From Anthostomella pinea (taxonomy: Eukaryota; Ascomycota; Sordariomycetes; Xylariales; Xylariaceae): 64,000 bases of DNA. Both the position numbers and the translations under genes were made by a program. The notes under the pieces were generated by a model. That model saw nothing but the letters and a program-made list of their open reading frames with translations, was not told the origin of the DNA and did no database searches. How positions within the stretch are numbered: position 1 is the stretch's first letter; the number at the start of each line of letters is the position of its first letter. The stretch spans positions 1 through 64,000 of the forward strand of contig CAUWAG010000004.1 in assembly GCA_963556695.1 (NCBI GenBank). The letters run 5' to 3'. Positions 1-12,000 of this stretch are shown in pieces.

Positions 1-202
1 TAACCCTAACCCTAACCCTAACCCTAACCCTAACCCTAACCCTAACCCTAACCCTAACCCTAACCCTAACCCTAACCCTAACCCTAACCCTAACCCTAAC
101 CCTAACCCTAACCCTAACCCTAACCCTAACCCTAACCCTAACCCTAACCCTAACCCTAACCCTAACCCTAACCCTAACCCTAACCCTAACCCTAACCCTA
201 AC
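1..202. repeat. Telomere, (CCCTAA)n
   Basis: An uninterrupted array of about 34 CCCTAA units (TTAGGG on the other strand) occupies the first 202 bases. This is the standard filamentous-fungal telomere repeat, in the orientation expected at a left chromosome end. It stops abruptly at base 203, where LINE-derived sequence begins with no intervening subtelomeric spacer. Confidence 0.98.
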
Positions 203-1480
203 AAGACGACGTCACGGCCTCCGACTAGGACGAATAGATCAGAGACACCCTCTGGTTGGCAGGCTCCAAATACAAGCTCGCAAGGATCCAACAAGGCTAC
301 AAAGAAGCTTCCAGCTAGTCCCTGACTTCCAGAGACCAATACTTACCAGGCCATCATGGAGGAAGCGCCCAATCCGCAAAGACAAAGACAAAGAAACAGA
401 GCTCTTCAAGCAATGGTTACAAGAGAGAAACGTGAACACTGACCTTGTCATCTACTCAGATGGATCACAGTTGGATGACCAAGGCACAATCCGCACTGGA
501 TGGGGTTATACCATCAGGAAAGGCGGCACTACACAAGAAGTATACCGGGGAAGGGGCAGACTTCTACAAGCAGAAGTAGTAGATGCTGAAGTCCATGGTG
601 CTCTCCAAGGTCTTGCAGCAGCCAGGGCAATTGGACACGGAAAACAGCTATATGTCTGCCTGGACAACACGTCAGTGATAGATGGGCTTAATAGGACTCC
701 ACCCGAGACATCACAAACCATTTTTCTACGATTTCAAGAACTTGCCACAGCACACACTCCTGGAGTGACCGTCAAATGGATTCCTGGACACAGAGATATT
801 GATGGCAACAAAGCTGCCGACACACTAGCAAAAGAGGGTGCCATGCTGGAAACAGACACAACAAATCTTCCTACAATCTCTTGGGTCAAGAGAGATCTCA
901 AAAGACAGGGCAAGAAAGAGTTCAACCAATGGTGGAAAGACCAATCAGAATCTAGGTATCAAGAAGTATACTCACATATAGTAACTGAAAGAGACCTTAT
1001 ATCTTTTAAGAGGAGTACTTTACACAGACTTCTAGCGGCCAGATCTGGACATGGCGACTTTGCCAGATACCATGAACGCTTTGGGCACACAGACTCAAAT
1101 GATCACTGCAGCTGTGGTGAGAAGAAAACACCACAACACATTTTCTTTTGTAAGAGGCTGGGGAAAAATCGGCTACTGTCTAGGCATTCGCCTAGGGCAG
1201 CTTGTTTACAATACTTAGGGGAGAGGAACACAGAATGGGCAAAATTCGTGGAGAAGAGCAAGTTCTTTTCAACAATCTGCCCCCGATAGATAGCCTTCCT
1301 TGAAGGACCAGATGGATGACCCCAAGGTCATCCCGCCGCAACAACGGGGATGGGCCCGTGAGCGGGACTGACTGTACTTATTATCTTGAGACCTCCACAA
1401 CCCTGCGATGCAGAGGCTCTGGGAGGCGTGGTTTGCACTACTGAGGAGCTACCCCCACGTTAAATACAAAACAAACAAAC
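203..1480 (+). mobile_element. LINE copy A, 5'-truncated, fused to telomere
   Basis: Almost identical to bases 29838-31115 of the full-length LINE in this window, starting exactly at base 203 next to the telomere repeat. It retains the last third of ORF2, the 3' UTR (1290-1460) and a tail of AAAC/CAAA units to about 1480. Only scattered single-base differences separate it from the full copy, so it is young. The 3' flank is not telomeric. That favours a chromosome break inside a LINE healed by telomere addition over insertion into telomere repeats, though both remain possible. Confidence 0.93.
204..1289 (+). pseudogene. LINE ORF2 C-terminal fragment (RNase H)
   Basis: The reading frame is open from the telomere junction to the stop at 1287-1289 but has no start codon of its own. 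It encodes the end of the LINE polyprotein. The RNase H domain shows the acidic residues of IYSDGS, AEVHGAL and CLDNTS and the PGHRDIDGN motif. It ends with the cysteine/histidine motif CSCGEKKTPQHIFFC typical of the C-terminus of such elements. Endonuclease and reverse transcriptase are absent, so it is a remnant and not an autonomous element. Confidence 0.9.
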
Positions 1481-2646
1481 CATGGCTCCCCCTCTACATC
1501 TCTTTCCGGGCTGCCATTTACATGGCCTTAAGCTTGTCACGGCAGTGTCTGGCATGACCTTAAAAGGGGCATTTTTGACACCACATTTGCGGGATGGAGT
1601 TGTTATATGGAACGTGGTATGCATGCCAGTTACAAGACCGAAAGGTGGCCACCTGTTCACAGGAAGCGATCAGAGTATCAGACGTATAGCAGCCGCGCCC
1701 ACCTGGCGGAGATGATGGGAAGCCCGCGCAGGCGCTCCTCACTTCGGCCGAATCGAGTCATAAGTTCTTCACGGGTAAAGGTAAGCTCTGGACATCCCCG
1801 ACTCGTCTCTTCCTTGCTGGTGAGATACTGCTCGGTCTGTAGGGGACTTCCGTGCAGGTATAACTCCCGGCGAGCATTTCGCTCAAAGAGAAGGGGACCA
1901 TAACCATGCTTGAAGGGGAGAGTCGAGCCAAGTTCCTTGCCATGATGCGGCAGATGCTCTAATGAAACCACTAAAACGGTCCACGGCGAAGGCGCTGAGT
2001 GACGATGAATGGATTGCCCATGAACCCTGACCACGAGGCATTCTCGCGCCAGTCGAGCGGACAACCCCTTCCCAGGCCGGCAAAGGCGCGCCCGAAGGAA
2101 GCGGCGTCGACTGGCCAAAGTTCCGACCTATAAATATTTGCTGTAGTATATAGAACTTTAATGGACTCGAACTTTATGGGGTGGGTAATAAAGCAGGGAG
2201 CAAATCCTTCTGGGTTATGCTCATGTCAAGCTTTCTTTGCCACCATCCCACGTGCCCCGCTAAGGCAGGCTTTCGTAAGTTCGCGTGAAAATCAAGATCC
2301 CTGGAGATAGTCGGAGCTCTTCCGGTAACTGACACGTCGATGTAAGTGCTCAGCAAAAAACCTTGACAGTCTTTAAATAGATTTTACGACGACATGATCT
2401 GGTACATGTTGGATTCTGGGCTACGTTAGCCCATCCATAGTCATCCTTCAGGATCACCATCCCCATCTGTGACTCTGTCACATACGTGGCAACATAAGGC
2501 CACGTATCCTTTCCTTTAGTATCTTGGATATATAGGGCCACTCTGGCCGCTCCAGAGTAGCTGGAATTCCTCTCCTTAATAGAACACTTTGAAATCTCAC
2601 ATTACATAAGGCGAAAGTCCTCCTCACCATCAGAGTCAAGCCATTC
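1481..2646. other. Gene-poor interval with one doubtful ORF
   Basis: Unique sequence between LINE A and the secreted-protein gene. The longest frame is minus strand 2118-1678 (146 residues, Arg-rich). Its second half reads like ordinary protein, but I recognise no domain and see no introns or promoter, so I do not call a gene. The last 150 bases hold a TATA-like GATATATAG at about 2527-2535, suitably placed for the gene that follows. Confidence 0.4.
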
Positions 2647-2755
2647 CTTGCACATCACTTCAAAGTACATCCATCCATCACATCAAAGCCCAACACTCTC
2701 CCACACAACAGTCCAACTACCTGTATCCCACATCGCAGCAGCACCAGCCGTCATC

Positions 2756-3160
2756 ATGCACCCGTCTTCTGCCCTCGTCATCATGCTCTCCGCAGCAGGA
2801 GTCCTAGCAGTGCCCTCGTCGAACGGGGGACGTAGAGTCCACCTGAGAGCAGCCTCCGAACAAGAGGGCCACCTCGCCCGCGGCTTCGCCCGGGCGGTTT
2901 CACTGCCGCGGGCGCTAAGTCTGGACGACATCGTGAAAACCCAAGAAAAATGCATGGAGAACTGCCAGGAAGCGCACCGCAAGGAGCTCAAAAACATCCC
3001 CGACTCTGACTCTGACTCGGGAGCCGATGTGGATTATGACAGGGACAATAGGCACGCTGACGCTGAGCTGGTGAGGTGCGAGGACGAGTGCAATGACACG
3101 GCCGAGGAGGAGCGGAAGAAGTACAACAAGGAGAACGGGGTGGACAGCGACAGCGACTGA
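2756..3160 (+). CDS. Small secreted cysteine protein, effector-like
   Basis: Unrecognised 134-residue protein. I chose the ATG at 2756 over the in-frame ATG at 2648 because it puts a signal peptide at the N-terminus: a hydrophobic stretch (SALVIMLSAAGVLAV) followed by small residues, with likely cleavage near residue 18-20. The mature part has four cysteines in two CX3C pairs (CMENC and CEDEC). Acidic Ser-Asp runs (DSDSDSG and DSDSD) follow the first pair and end the protein. A single exon, a TATA-like box about 225 bases upstream and a location 2.7 kb from the telomere fit a candidate secreted effector or cell-surface peptide. Function is inference from these features only. Confidence 0.6.
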   Translation: MHPSSALVIMLSAAGVLAVPSSNGGRRVHLRAASEQEGHLARGFARAVSLPRALSLDDIVKTQEKCMENCQEAHRKELKNIPDSDSDSGADVDYDRDNRHADAELVRCEDECNDTAEEERKKYNKENGVDSDSD

Positions 3161-3438
3161 GTTCGCAACTCATGCGGCTCGGGGTTCGACCGCGAGACAA
3201 GCACTGACCCCCATCAGCATTAACATGGACGTGTTCCAAGAGGAATACAGGCACCAAGCTTGACTGAAGAAGGACACACGTATACGACACTGGCCTATAA
3301 TCACCTAGGCTACCCTCTCTATACTATCCTTTATACTACCCCTTTTAGATTTTCGGATGGGGTTAACGGGTCCGCGCGCAACACTGTCGAGCAGCATATA
3401 TATTAAGCAGTAGCAAAGATCAACGAAATATTATATGT

Positions 3439-3510
3439 GACGGCCTGCACAGACCTTCCCACATTGATTGATTGATTGTTTGATTGTATTTAACGTGGGG
3501 GATAACTCCT
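3439..3510 (-). mobile_element. MITE end plus short LINE 3' tail (CAAT type)
   Basis: Bases 3439-3465 match the first 26 bases of the 220-bp MITE found whole at 13362. They run directly into an inverted LINE 3' terminus, a (GATT)n tail and the conserved last about 25 bases of the UTR, which is itself cut off at 3510 by the next LINE piece. This is a stack of truncated insertions. No target-site duplication can be read. Confidence 0.6.
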
Positions 3511-3833
3511 CAGTTTGTTTGTTTGTTTGTTTTGTATTTAACGTGGGGGGTAGCTCCTCAGTAGTGCAAACCACGCCTCCCAGAGCCTCTGTATCGCAGG
3601 GTTGTGGAGGTCTCAAGATAATAAGTACAGTCAGTCCCGCTCACGGGCCCATCCCCGTTGTTGCGGCGGGATGACCTTGGGGTCATCCATCTGGTCCTTC
3701 AAGAAAAGCTATCTATCGGGGGCAGATTATTGAAAAGAACTTGCTCTTCTCCACGAATTTTGCCCATTCTGTGCTCCTCTCCCCTAAGTATTGTAAACAA
3801 GCTGCCCTAGGCGAGTACCTAGACAGCAGCCGG
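3511..3833 (-). mobile_element. LINE copy B, 3' end only
   Basis: Inverted LINE 3' terminus: the (GTTT)n tail at 3511-3533, the complete 3' UTR, and about 100 bases of the ORF2 C-terminus up to about 3833, where similarity to the full-length element stops. It is strongly 5'-truncated, as is common for LINE insertions, and carries substitutions relative to the intact copy. Confidence 0.85.
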
Positions 3834-3956
3834 TTGGCCAGGGAAGTGGTCTTATTTCTATAATAACAAAGGAGTCATCCAGTTCTCACGACTCTGTTTT
3901 GATATCCATAGTAATAGCAATAAATACAAACGCGACCGTGAGTGCATACTCTGGCA

Positions 3957-5843
3957 TTACTCGGGAGAATCATCAAGACGCCGTCTTTTAGGCTGAGGCC
4001 CTCGACATGTCTTTTCGTGGCGAGCCAAATGCTTCTTTGACCGTATCTCGCCACAGAGTCGACATCTATCATTCAACTTTCCGGTCTGGTTTATTCTAAT
4101 AATATTATTAAAATAACTCAAGATTAAGATATTGAGTACTTACTGGTGAGATTTAATATGTTTACCCACCTCTGACCGAGAACCTTGATATCCACAAGTA
4201 CGACAGGTATGTTTGGCCTCGGCAGAGAGAATGAAACCGTCAGAAATAGAAACCAGTCGGTCTGGCCGTACTGTGGCTGGAAAAGAAGGACCCGGGTCTT
4301 GTGAGGGTCGCTCATGCAGTTGCAAGTTCCCGCTGAGATGTGTGGTCGAGTCCTCTTCTCTGCCATGACCCGTGCGATTACAAGTATTGCCTGCAATATG
4401 TCGATGTAACTCAATCGTACATAGAGAACAGAATGGGCAGATCTTTTGTGAGTGCTCGTCACATATGTGTGAAGGGAGCTCGTTTTCAGGACAGACTTTA
4501 TTACATGTCGAAATGGGACAGTGCCGAGGTACATGGCTACTGACATGCTTCTGTAACAAGTCTTCTCGAAAAAGGCCCTCGCAGAACTGGCACGCCTTCC
4601 ACTGATGAGAGTTGCGAAGATGGGGAGAAAGTGCTGATAGTGGATATCTTTCTCCACATTCTTCGCATAATTCGGTCTGGTTGTGTTCAGTGAAAAGATG
4701 CCGCCGTATATCGCTCTCTGCTGCCGTGTGCTCGCAGAAAGGACACTGCTTCCAATTGTGGACCTTGCAGACATGGCTATCGAGTTCTGCACGAGGGTGA
4801 GGTTCGCTGCAGATTGGACAGCTCTGGGGCTGATGGACCTCTGAGACATGCGTTGAGAGGAAATCTCGGTCTTGCACCATCTTGCAGTAATAACACCGTT
4901 CCCATGAATGAATGTCGACTAGATGGTCGTCAAGTTCCGCCTTGGGCAGCCTTAATTGACACCATTCGCAGACAACTTCGGGATGGAACAAGTTGAAATG
5001 CTCCCTGGTGCATCCGGATTCCAAATCAGCGCAATCAGGACATCTTTTCCATCGGTGGGCTTCTCTCAGATGCAGCCAAAGCGTCCCAACGGCAATATAA
5101 GCCTTACATAGTAAGCAACTGTTCCACTCATGGAACATGGCAACGTGAACTTCGAAACCTTCGCTCTGAGGCCGGCATCTTCGGCAAGCCACCCACAGGT
5201 GCTCCGACAAAAGATGACTTTCGAAGCGACAGGAGGGCTTGAATGAGGCCTCGCAAAGAGGACAGACAATCGCTTCCCGGTGTCTCCAAAGAGATTTCGT
5301 TTCTTGAAACTCATACTGGCAATCTGCACACGAGTGTATAGAAAGCTTGTGTTGTACTAGGTTAATGACCTCTTCCTCTAGGCAGATAGAACAGAGGTGA
5401 TTGTCAACGTAATGTCCAGGGGCGGCTTCTAACGAAACGAGTCGTTTGCAAATGCAACATTCTTCCAGTTGATGTTCATGCTCCAGGTGATTGGGTTGAG
5501 AGGCAGTCTCCATAGGCATCTTACATTCTGGGCAAGTAATGAAGCCATCAGAATGGCACTCTTCGTATGCGCTCGGATCCCCGGGTTGATGACGCGTGGG
5601 GAAAAAGGTGCGCGGGAAATGCTGATATCGTTTTATGATATCCTTTGTGTCCATGGTCAAGATGAAGTCGCGGGATGCATTTAAATGGTCAATAGTAGGC
5701 CATCTCTTGTGGTCCACCACCATGTTGTCTCGCTTGTCTGGGTGACAATGTTTCGCTGCCTTTCGAAATGCGATGTTTAAGGCTCTGGCGTCATAAACAC
5801 CGGGAGTAATCCCAAGTGCATCAAACGGACTATACTCCAGCAT
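3957..5843 (-). CDS. J-domain/multi-C2H2 zinc-finger protein
   Basis: Two exons, 5843-4144 and 4095-3957, with a 48-nt intron (GTAAGT...TTAG); 612 residues. Residues 1-70 form a J domain: helix II is followed by the invariant HPD at residues 34-36 (HCHPDKR), and helix III reads PTIDHLNASRDFI. From about residue 105 to the end come about 18 C-X2-C...H-X3-4-H units of roughly 27 residues, many linked by H-x-W-x-x-C. Exon 2 supplies the last finger (CRLCGEIRSKKHLARH) and a basic PKRRRL that looks like a nuclear signal. J domains stimulate Hsp70 ATPase, so a nuclear co-chaperone with a nucleic-acid- or protein-binding array is a reasonable inference. I know no family with this architecture. A GATGGGGAT repeat abuts the start codon, and two damaged paralogues lie at 32 kb and 40.5-43.1 kb. 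Confidence 0.85.
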
Positions 5844-5952
5844 GATGGGGATGATGGGGACGATGGGGCGATGGGGATGATGGGGACGATGGGGATGATG
5901 GGGACGGTTGGGACGGTTGGGACGGTTGGGATGATGGGGATGATGGGGATGG
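5844..5952. repeat. GATGGGGAT minisatellite at 5' end of J-domain gene
   Basis: About twelve imperfect 9-base units (GATGGGGAT, with GGTTGGGAC variants) lie directly upstream of the start codon. On the coding strand they read CCCATCATC and encode Ile/Pro repeats in an open frame. One unit is 8 bases long, which throws that frame out of register with the J domain. Related arrays sit at 13934 and 32101. Confidence 0.9.
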
Positions 5953-6243
5953 TTTTATACCCAAACCCTATTACCAGCAATTTCTGACAAATCTAGCGTC
6001 CCGCGAGAGCAAGGATATGAAAAGCTAACCCTGTGCAACCTTGCGCATAGACATACTTGGCGCTGCATGGTGCAGGGCCAGGGTTACCGGGGCCTTTCTG
6101 GTAGAGAAGAACGTAACTTCGCACGTTGCGGGCCGCAACTCATTGAATCTCGCTTAGTGAGGAGAAGCGCCAGTTGAACTCGACATCGATGCTCTGGACG
6201 AATTACGAGATTCTCTAGGTTGTCCGAGATGACGTTACTCAGG

Positions 6244-7487
6244 TCATTTGTTCTGGGTAACTTGCTGGACAGCGTCTGGCTGGGTGGGCCAGAAGCTTGA
6301 TATAAACAACTGTGCAATGTTATTGTCAACTCCGACCGCATACGACAGAGCATCAACGCGCGTCGCGTCCTGGCATTTCGCAAGCACCGTGTTGAACTTG
6401 TCCGCGGCGTTGAGGCACGCCGCCCCGGCACCGGCACACTGATTTGCCGCGACCCAAAGGTCACCCCGCGTGCCCCCCTGAGCCTTGAATTCGACAGCAA
6501 AGAAAGGAACCGGAGACCTCTGGCAGTGGCCTCGGCCGAGCGAGGATTTCTAGGATCCAATCCAGCCTGGGCAATGTGCTGCGCCCGTGTGAAGGCACCA
6601 TCATTCGCATCGCCTGAGTAACCGTACAGCAGATCAGGTTCCGGCTGCGTAACCCGAAAGGCCGCCTGCGGCAGGGCAGGGACGAGGTAAGATAACATGG
6701 GGACCGATTTAGATGTCTCCAGCCCTCCCCGGCGTCCGTAGACAGGGTCAGAGTCGGTAGGGAAGACGGTATCGCAGAGAAAGTCCTTCACCTCCTCTTC
6801 TGTGCACCCTCTTCCAAGAGCTTCCAGCCTTTGCATATACCCACTCATCTGCTCGGGACTGGGGCTAGGCGAGGATCTCGGCGCTTGTAGTACCTGGGCG
6901 ATGTTGTGGGATACATGGTTGGGCAATTGTTCGTCGGCTCGTCGGATCCCAATGCCATTATGATACAGGTCATCGCGACGGTAGGAGGGAGAGCGGACAC
7001 CGGCGCTGCTGTTGCTGGCCGAGTCGCGACTTGCACTGTATTGATTATCGCGCACACTTCCTTGGCAGGAGGGAGTGGGAGGAACGAAGTTGGCCATCTC
7101 TGGAGCGGAGTTGGCGGTATTGCTTCGGGTACGGAGGCATGGTGCGCCAGGGTTGACACGGTCAATCGATGGACAATCTTTGTGGCCTTCTCCCAACTCG
7201 ACTGAGTCAAGCGCGAAGAAACTGCGGATCGTGGTTTGGATAGGCAGGGTGGTCCGAGTTGTGAAGATGGGGTCTAGGTTGCTGTTTCAGAGGCAGCTCG
7301 TCCACCTGCGACCATGATATCTCTTCCCCTCGCTTGAGATCTCGAATGGCGTGCTATCCGTCTTCCGCTTCTTGATCCACGGCGGTGCAGGCGCGGACCT
7401 AATGTGTTCATTGTTGGCCTGTCGGCGTGCCTCATGGGCTTCAATGTCGCTTGCACGAATACCTGGAGCTCGACAAAGGCCGCCAAA
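6244..7487 (-). pseudogene. DUF7924-like gene, frameshifted and 5'-cut by LINE
   Basis: The long frame 7196-6520 contains PEPDLLYGYSG. A +1 shift near 6515 then leads into VPFFAVEFKAQG and DLWVAANQCAG, ending at the stop 6246-6244. These blocks correspond to the fungal DUF7924 family, whose Asp and Glu-x-Lys pattern resembles PD-(D/E)XK nucleases; the nuclease link is inference. A basic Pro/Lys-rich segment at about 7487-7290 in another frame could be the N-terminus. It is cut at 7488 by the LINE insertion. No intron explains the frame change, so the gene is probably dead. Confidence 0.6.
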
Positions 7488-7609
7488 ATTATTTTTTCTT
7501 GGCGCCCCGCTGTTAGGGCGCAACCTCGATATCTGTACTAAAGCAGGCACTTCTCTCAGTAACTGACTATCTTTGTTAAGGCACAAGAGAATTTTTTCTC
7601 ATAAGCCAG

Positions 7610-9090
7610 ATGGCACCCTTCCACGACGGGCCCCCAAACACGCCAGTGGCCGTCCCAAAGACGACTACTGGCGGCGTGCTCAAATCACCGGTCCCTAAAA
7701 GAACATATGGCCCGGCAACCCCAAGCAAGCTCCGCCAGGCACTGCTCGACGACATCAACAGCAGCCCGTCACAGGTCTCTGAGGCTGACTTCACCATTAT
7801 TTCCCCTCTGAAAGGAAAATCCCGAAATATTAATACTAGCAGCATCATTGATATGGAAGTACCTCAATCAAACGAAATCTCTATGAGGCCAGGATGACAA
7901 TGTTTCAGGAGTGTGCTGCAGCAGTCGATAAGACACTGGAAAAAGCTGGAACCGAACTATACTCTCATGCCAAGGAGTTCAGCACTTTCTTTTCCAAATG
8001 CCTGAATGAGTGGCTGGAAACCCGAGATCTGCCCAAAAAAAAGACCACTCCTGGCGGGATAGGGACAGGGAAGCCCATCATGACCTTTGCCCAAGCTGTC
8101 TCCTCTGGCCAACGACAGCATCCATGGACAGTCAACACTACCATGAAGAAAACGCAGCCTGGCACCCTTATCACTACCAACCAACTGAAGAAAAAGCAGG
8201 ATGATCTCTGGGTCTTTGTCCGCATGGATAATAGCCATCTAGAGCCTTATGGAATCAAGTCTACACTGAACAGAAGACTTAAGCTCCACCCTTAGGAGCT
8301 TAGAGAAGTGACACGGTGTCCTTCTGGTTTTACCTTACACCCAAGGGACAAGCCAACTTAGGCTAAGCTTCTGGCTTTCCAAGAAGAAATTGCCGACATT
8401 CTCAAGGCACAAAAGATTGAGACCCACACAGTCTGGCATCATTACAAGGTCGATGGATGCCCAAGAAAGGTCATCAGTGCAGAAGGGTTCACAATCGATA
8501 TTACCGACACTGTTGTTACTGATGAAGTTGAAGCACAAACAGGCGACAGACCTCTGAGGTGCATACTCTCAAAGAACACGATTGATTCTGATCCAGAAAC
8601 CACGTGGATAATCTCTCTGCCCAGTGCAGCAAGGAAACCATTCACGCTTTTTGCCCACTCAATGACCTCAAGGCATATTCAACACACCCCCAAGGTTCAC
8701 CAGTGTGCAAGCTGCTTCAGATACCATAGTAGGAATTACTGATGCGAAAAGCAAGTATGTGCACACTGCGCCAACACAGTACACCAGGGAGAGTGCGAAA
8801 AACCAATCCCAAAGTGTGTCAACTGCAAAGGACCTCATGCTGCCAATTTCAACAAATGCCCTGCCCGCCCCAAGATTGTGAAAGGTACCATCCATAAGCA
8901 CACATGGGAGCAAATCCAGGAAATAAGGCTAGCCGGAGAAAGAGCCAGATCCAAGGCCTTCAACGAAGCAGGCAGAAACCAAGCTGGGTCCACACCCAGC
9001 AACAATAACAAAGACACCACAATGCAAATCGACACAACAGATACAACTCATCCCAGAGATGCCGATACCATTGTTGTCAGTCAATGTTAG
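7610..9090 (+). pseudogene. LINE copy C ORF1 (gag-like), disabled
   Basis: Corresponds to the intact 525-residue ORF1. A 97-bp deletion has occurred between two ATCTCTA direct repeats (25928 and 26025 in the intact copy), shifting the frame at about 7880. In-frame stops follow, for example CCTTAGGAG at 8291 and the loss of Arg in the first zinc knuckle at 8741. The zinc-knuckle region (CAHCANTVHQGEC, CVNCKGPH) remains readable. Confidence 0.88.
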
Positions 9091-12000
9091 GTACATCAAA
9101 CAAAACACATCGACACAGGCACCTAGTCATCCATTCTGTGAATACAACAGGAGGACAAAAGAGTGCAGGCCCTACAGAGTTAGCCATCAACCTGGCTGAC
9201 TACAAAGGAGAACAAGCAGACATCATTCTGATGCAAGAGCCCTGGGTCGGCATATCACCAAGCAAGAGAATGGGAGTAAAGACACACCCTAATTACGATA
9301 TATACTCCCCAGTAGATTCCTGGGACAGCGACAGTACACGACCCAGATCTCTCATCTATGTGAGAAAACACCTTCAAGCGGATCAACTTCGGCCCTATGC
9401 TACACGAGACATCACCTGGGTCAAGGTACAAGGCATCACTTTTGCCAGTGTCTACCGACCATGTGACAACCCACAGGAAGTGGATGACATTCTAGAAGTA
9501 TGGACTCCACCTTTTGGCTGTGTTATAGCTGGAGATTTTAATGCTGGCGACACATCCTGGGACTCGAACAATCCAGGATATCACGGTGGTATCATACTTG
9601 CACAGACTATGGCAGACCACGGACTGGATCTGATTTCTGAACCAGATGTCCCAACACATGACGATGGAAATGTACTGGATCTGGTGTTCTCAGATGTCCC
9701 CATGGCTGAAGCCTCAGTCAATGATGCACTTCAGTGCACCTCAGATCATGAGACATTACGAATAGTCATTCCAATTCAGGGAGATCTGGACCGAGTCTCT
9801 AAGGCCAATTACTGGATAGTACCGGATGACAAACTACAAGAGCTGGCAGATAATGTCCAAACCAGGATCCATGAACTCCCCCGGCTGGGTGTATCCCCTG
9901 GCCAGGTAGATGCCTTTACACAAAGCTTGATCAACATGATCCAAGGCTGTATCAGGACAGTGGGCAAGAAGCCCTGTCAATCTAGGCCCACTGCTTGGTG
10001 GAATGATGACTGCAAAGCAGCTGTTCAGACATACAGGGCCCTTTCTAAACAGACTACAAGCCAAGAAAGGCGGAATTCAGCCCGACGGGAATTTTGCCGC
10101 GTGGTTCGGAAAGCTAGGAGAGAGTACTGGCAGACTCTAATTGATTCAGCGACTAAGGAAAAGGACCTGTATAGAATCGTTTCTTGGCATAAGCTGTCAG
10201 CAGGATTGCGTTCCTCTCTAATCATCATAAGAGACCAAATATTTGAGTCACAAGAGAGCAAAGCAAATGCACTACGTTCAGCCACGCTTGAACAAAGTAC
10301 TTCAGACAACGATATCATCGACCCCTGGTCCGCTCAGATCACACAACCCAAGCCATATATCCCCCTTGAATACCATGTCGGACTGGAAGAGGCTGAAGGG
10401 TGCACTTTAGAGACCAAGAGCAACTCCCCGGGAATAGATACCCTCACAGTACGGATTCTGAAAGCTTGCTGGCCATTCATTGGGGAACATATCAGAGCCC
10501 TTTTCCAGACCTGTCTACAGATTGGACACCACTCTAAACCATTCAAAGTAGCTGAGATAGTGATGATCCCAAAACCAGGAAAGAAAGACTATTCCAATCC
10601 CAGGGCCTACAGACCAATATCGCTACTGTCATGTCTTGGCAAAGGCCTAGAACGACTCATCGCGAAAAGAATTACCTGGTTTGTTGTCAAACTTGGAATT
10701 CTAGCTCCACAACATTTTGGAGCTCTATCAAAGCGCTCTGCCACTGACCTGGTAGCTGCACTCATACACGATATTGAGCAGGCCCTCGACCAAGGCCTCG
10801 TTGCAACAGTAGTCACGTCAGATGTAAAAGGGGCCTTTGATGCTGCCCTAATGGGACGGCTGGTGGTTCGCATGAGAGAACAGGGCTGGCCGGGCTTTCT
10901 CATAAGATGGGTCCAGTCATTCATGTCCGAGCGGTCCGCAAGGGTTTGGTTTGAAGGTATTGTGACCGACATAAAAGCTCTCACTTGTGGGCTACCACAA
11001 GGCTCACCAGCTTCTCCAATCCTTTATATGCTGTATATAGAGCCAATCTGTGCCCGACTCGGTATGAAAAGGAGACACTTTGGATATACAGACGACCTAG
11101 CGACTCTCTGTATTGGAAAGAACCTTGAGGAAACAGCTACAGAGGCTTCTGAAAATCTTTACTTGCTTAGTCAATAGGGATATAACAACATGTTTGTTTG
11201 TTTTGTTTGTTTGTTTTGTATTTAACGTGGGGGGTAGCTCCTCAGTAGTGCAAACCACGCCTCCCAGAGCCATTGCATCGCAAGGTTGTAGAGGTGTCAA
11301 ATTAGATACATTCAGATCCGCGCACGAGCCTATCCTCGCTGTAGCGGTACCAATCTGGAGTGTTCAGATGGTTTTAGTCAATACCCAAGCACGATTCCGT
11401 CAGAAAAACCTCCTATCTAGTGACAAAGCGACCCAGTGAACCTCAGTTCTCTGGTGTACATATCGTTCCAGTAGCCGTTCGATATATGTCGCATTGGTGG
11501 GTGGAGTAGGTGTTTGTTATCTGCTGGCGAGGGAAACCACAAGGGGGAAAACCTCGCAGGAGTGGGTATTGTGGAGACAAGCTGCTTGGCTATCGGGCTC
11601 TGCGATAAAATGGGGCCTCTCCACTGTCGTGTGCTGGTTATCGACTCGCACAAGCCGGGTCAGAAAGGGGGCCATAGCAGGATTCGAACCCACTTGTTCT
11701 CGTCGCCCACCGCACAAACGAGAACACAACCAGGCGCATTTGACCATTGCGCCATACGGCCGGGATATAACAACACTATTGAATTTGACCCTGACAAAAC
11801 TGAGATCATGCACTTTTCAAGGAAAAAGAACTCAGACAACCCTCCAGTCCGCCACAGGACAATGAACAAAATAGCACAAAATAGCAAAGGACTCCATGCA
11901 ATGGCTGGTTGTCTTCCTGGATAAAAAACTAAACTTCAAAAATCACGTTTCCTACTGGGCCAAGAAAGCTAATAAGGTAGCAAATCACCTTCGAGGACTA

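Noticed and set aside
1..1480. Telomere-targeting LINE (inserting into telomere repeats)
   Set aside because: The 3' flank is ordinary DNA, and other copies of the same LINE lie far inside. There are no telomere repeats on the 3' side.
1678..2118. 146-residue minus-strand gene
   Set aside because: No domain, splice or promoter support; heavily Arg-rich at the start. Kept only as a doubtful ORF in the interval note.
5844..5952. CRISPR-like or palindromic regulatory array
   Set aside because: Units are contiguous 9-mers with no spacers, and the organism is a eukaryote. It is a minisatellite.
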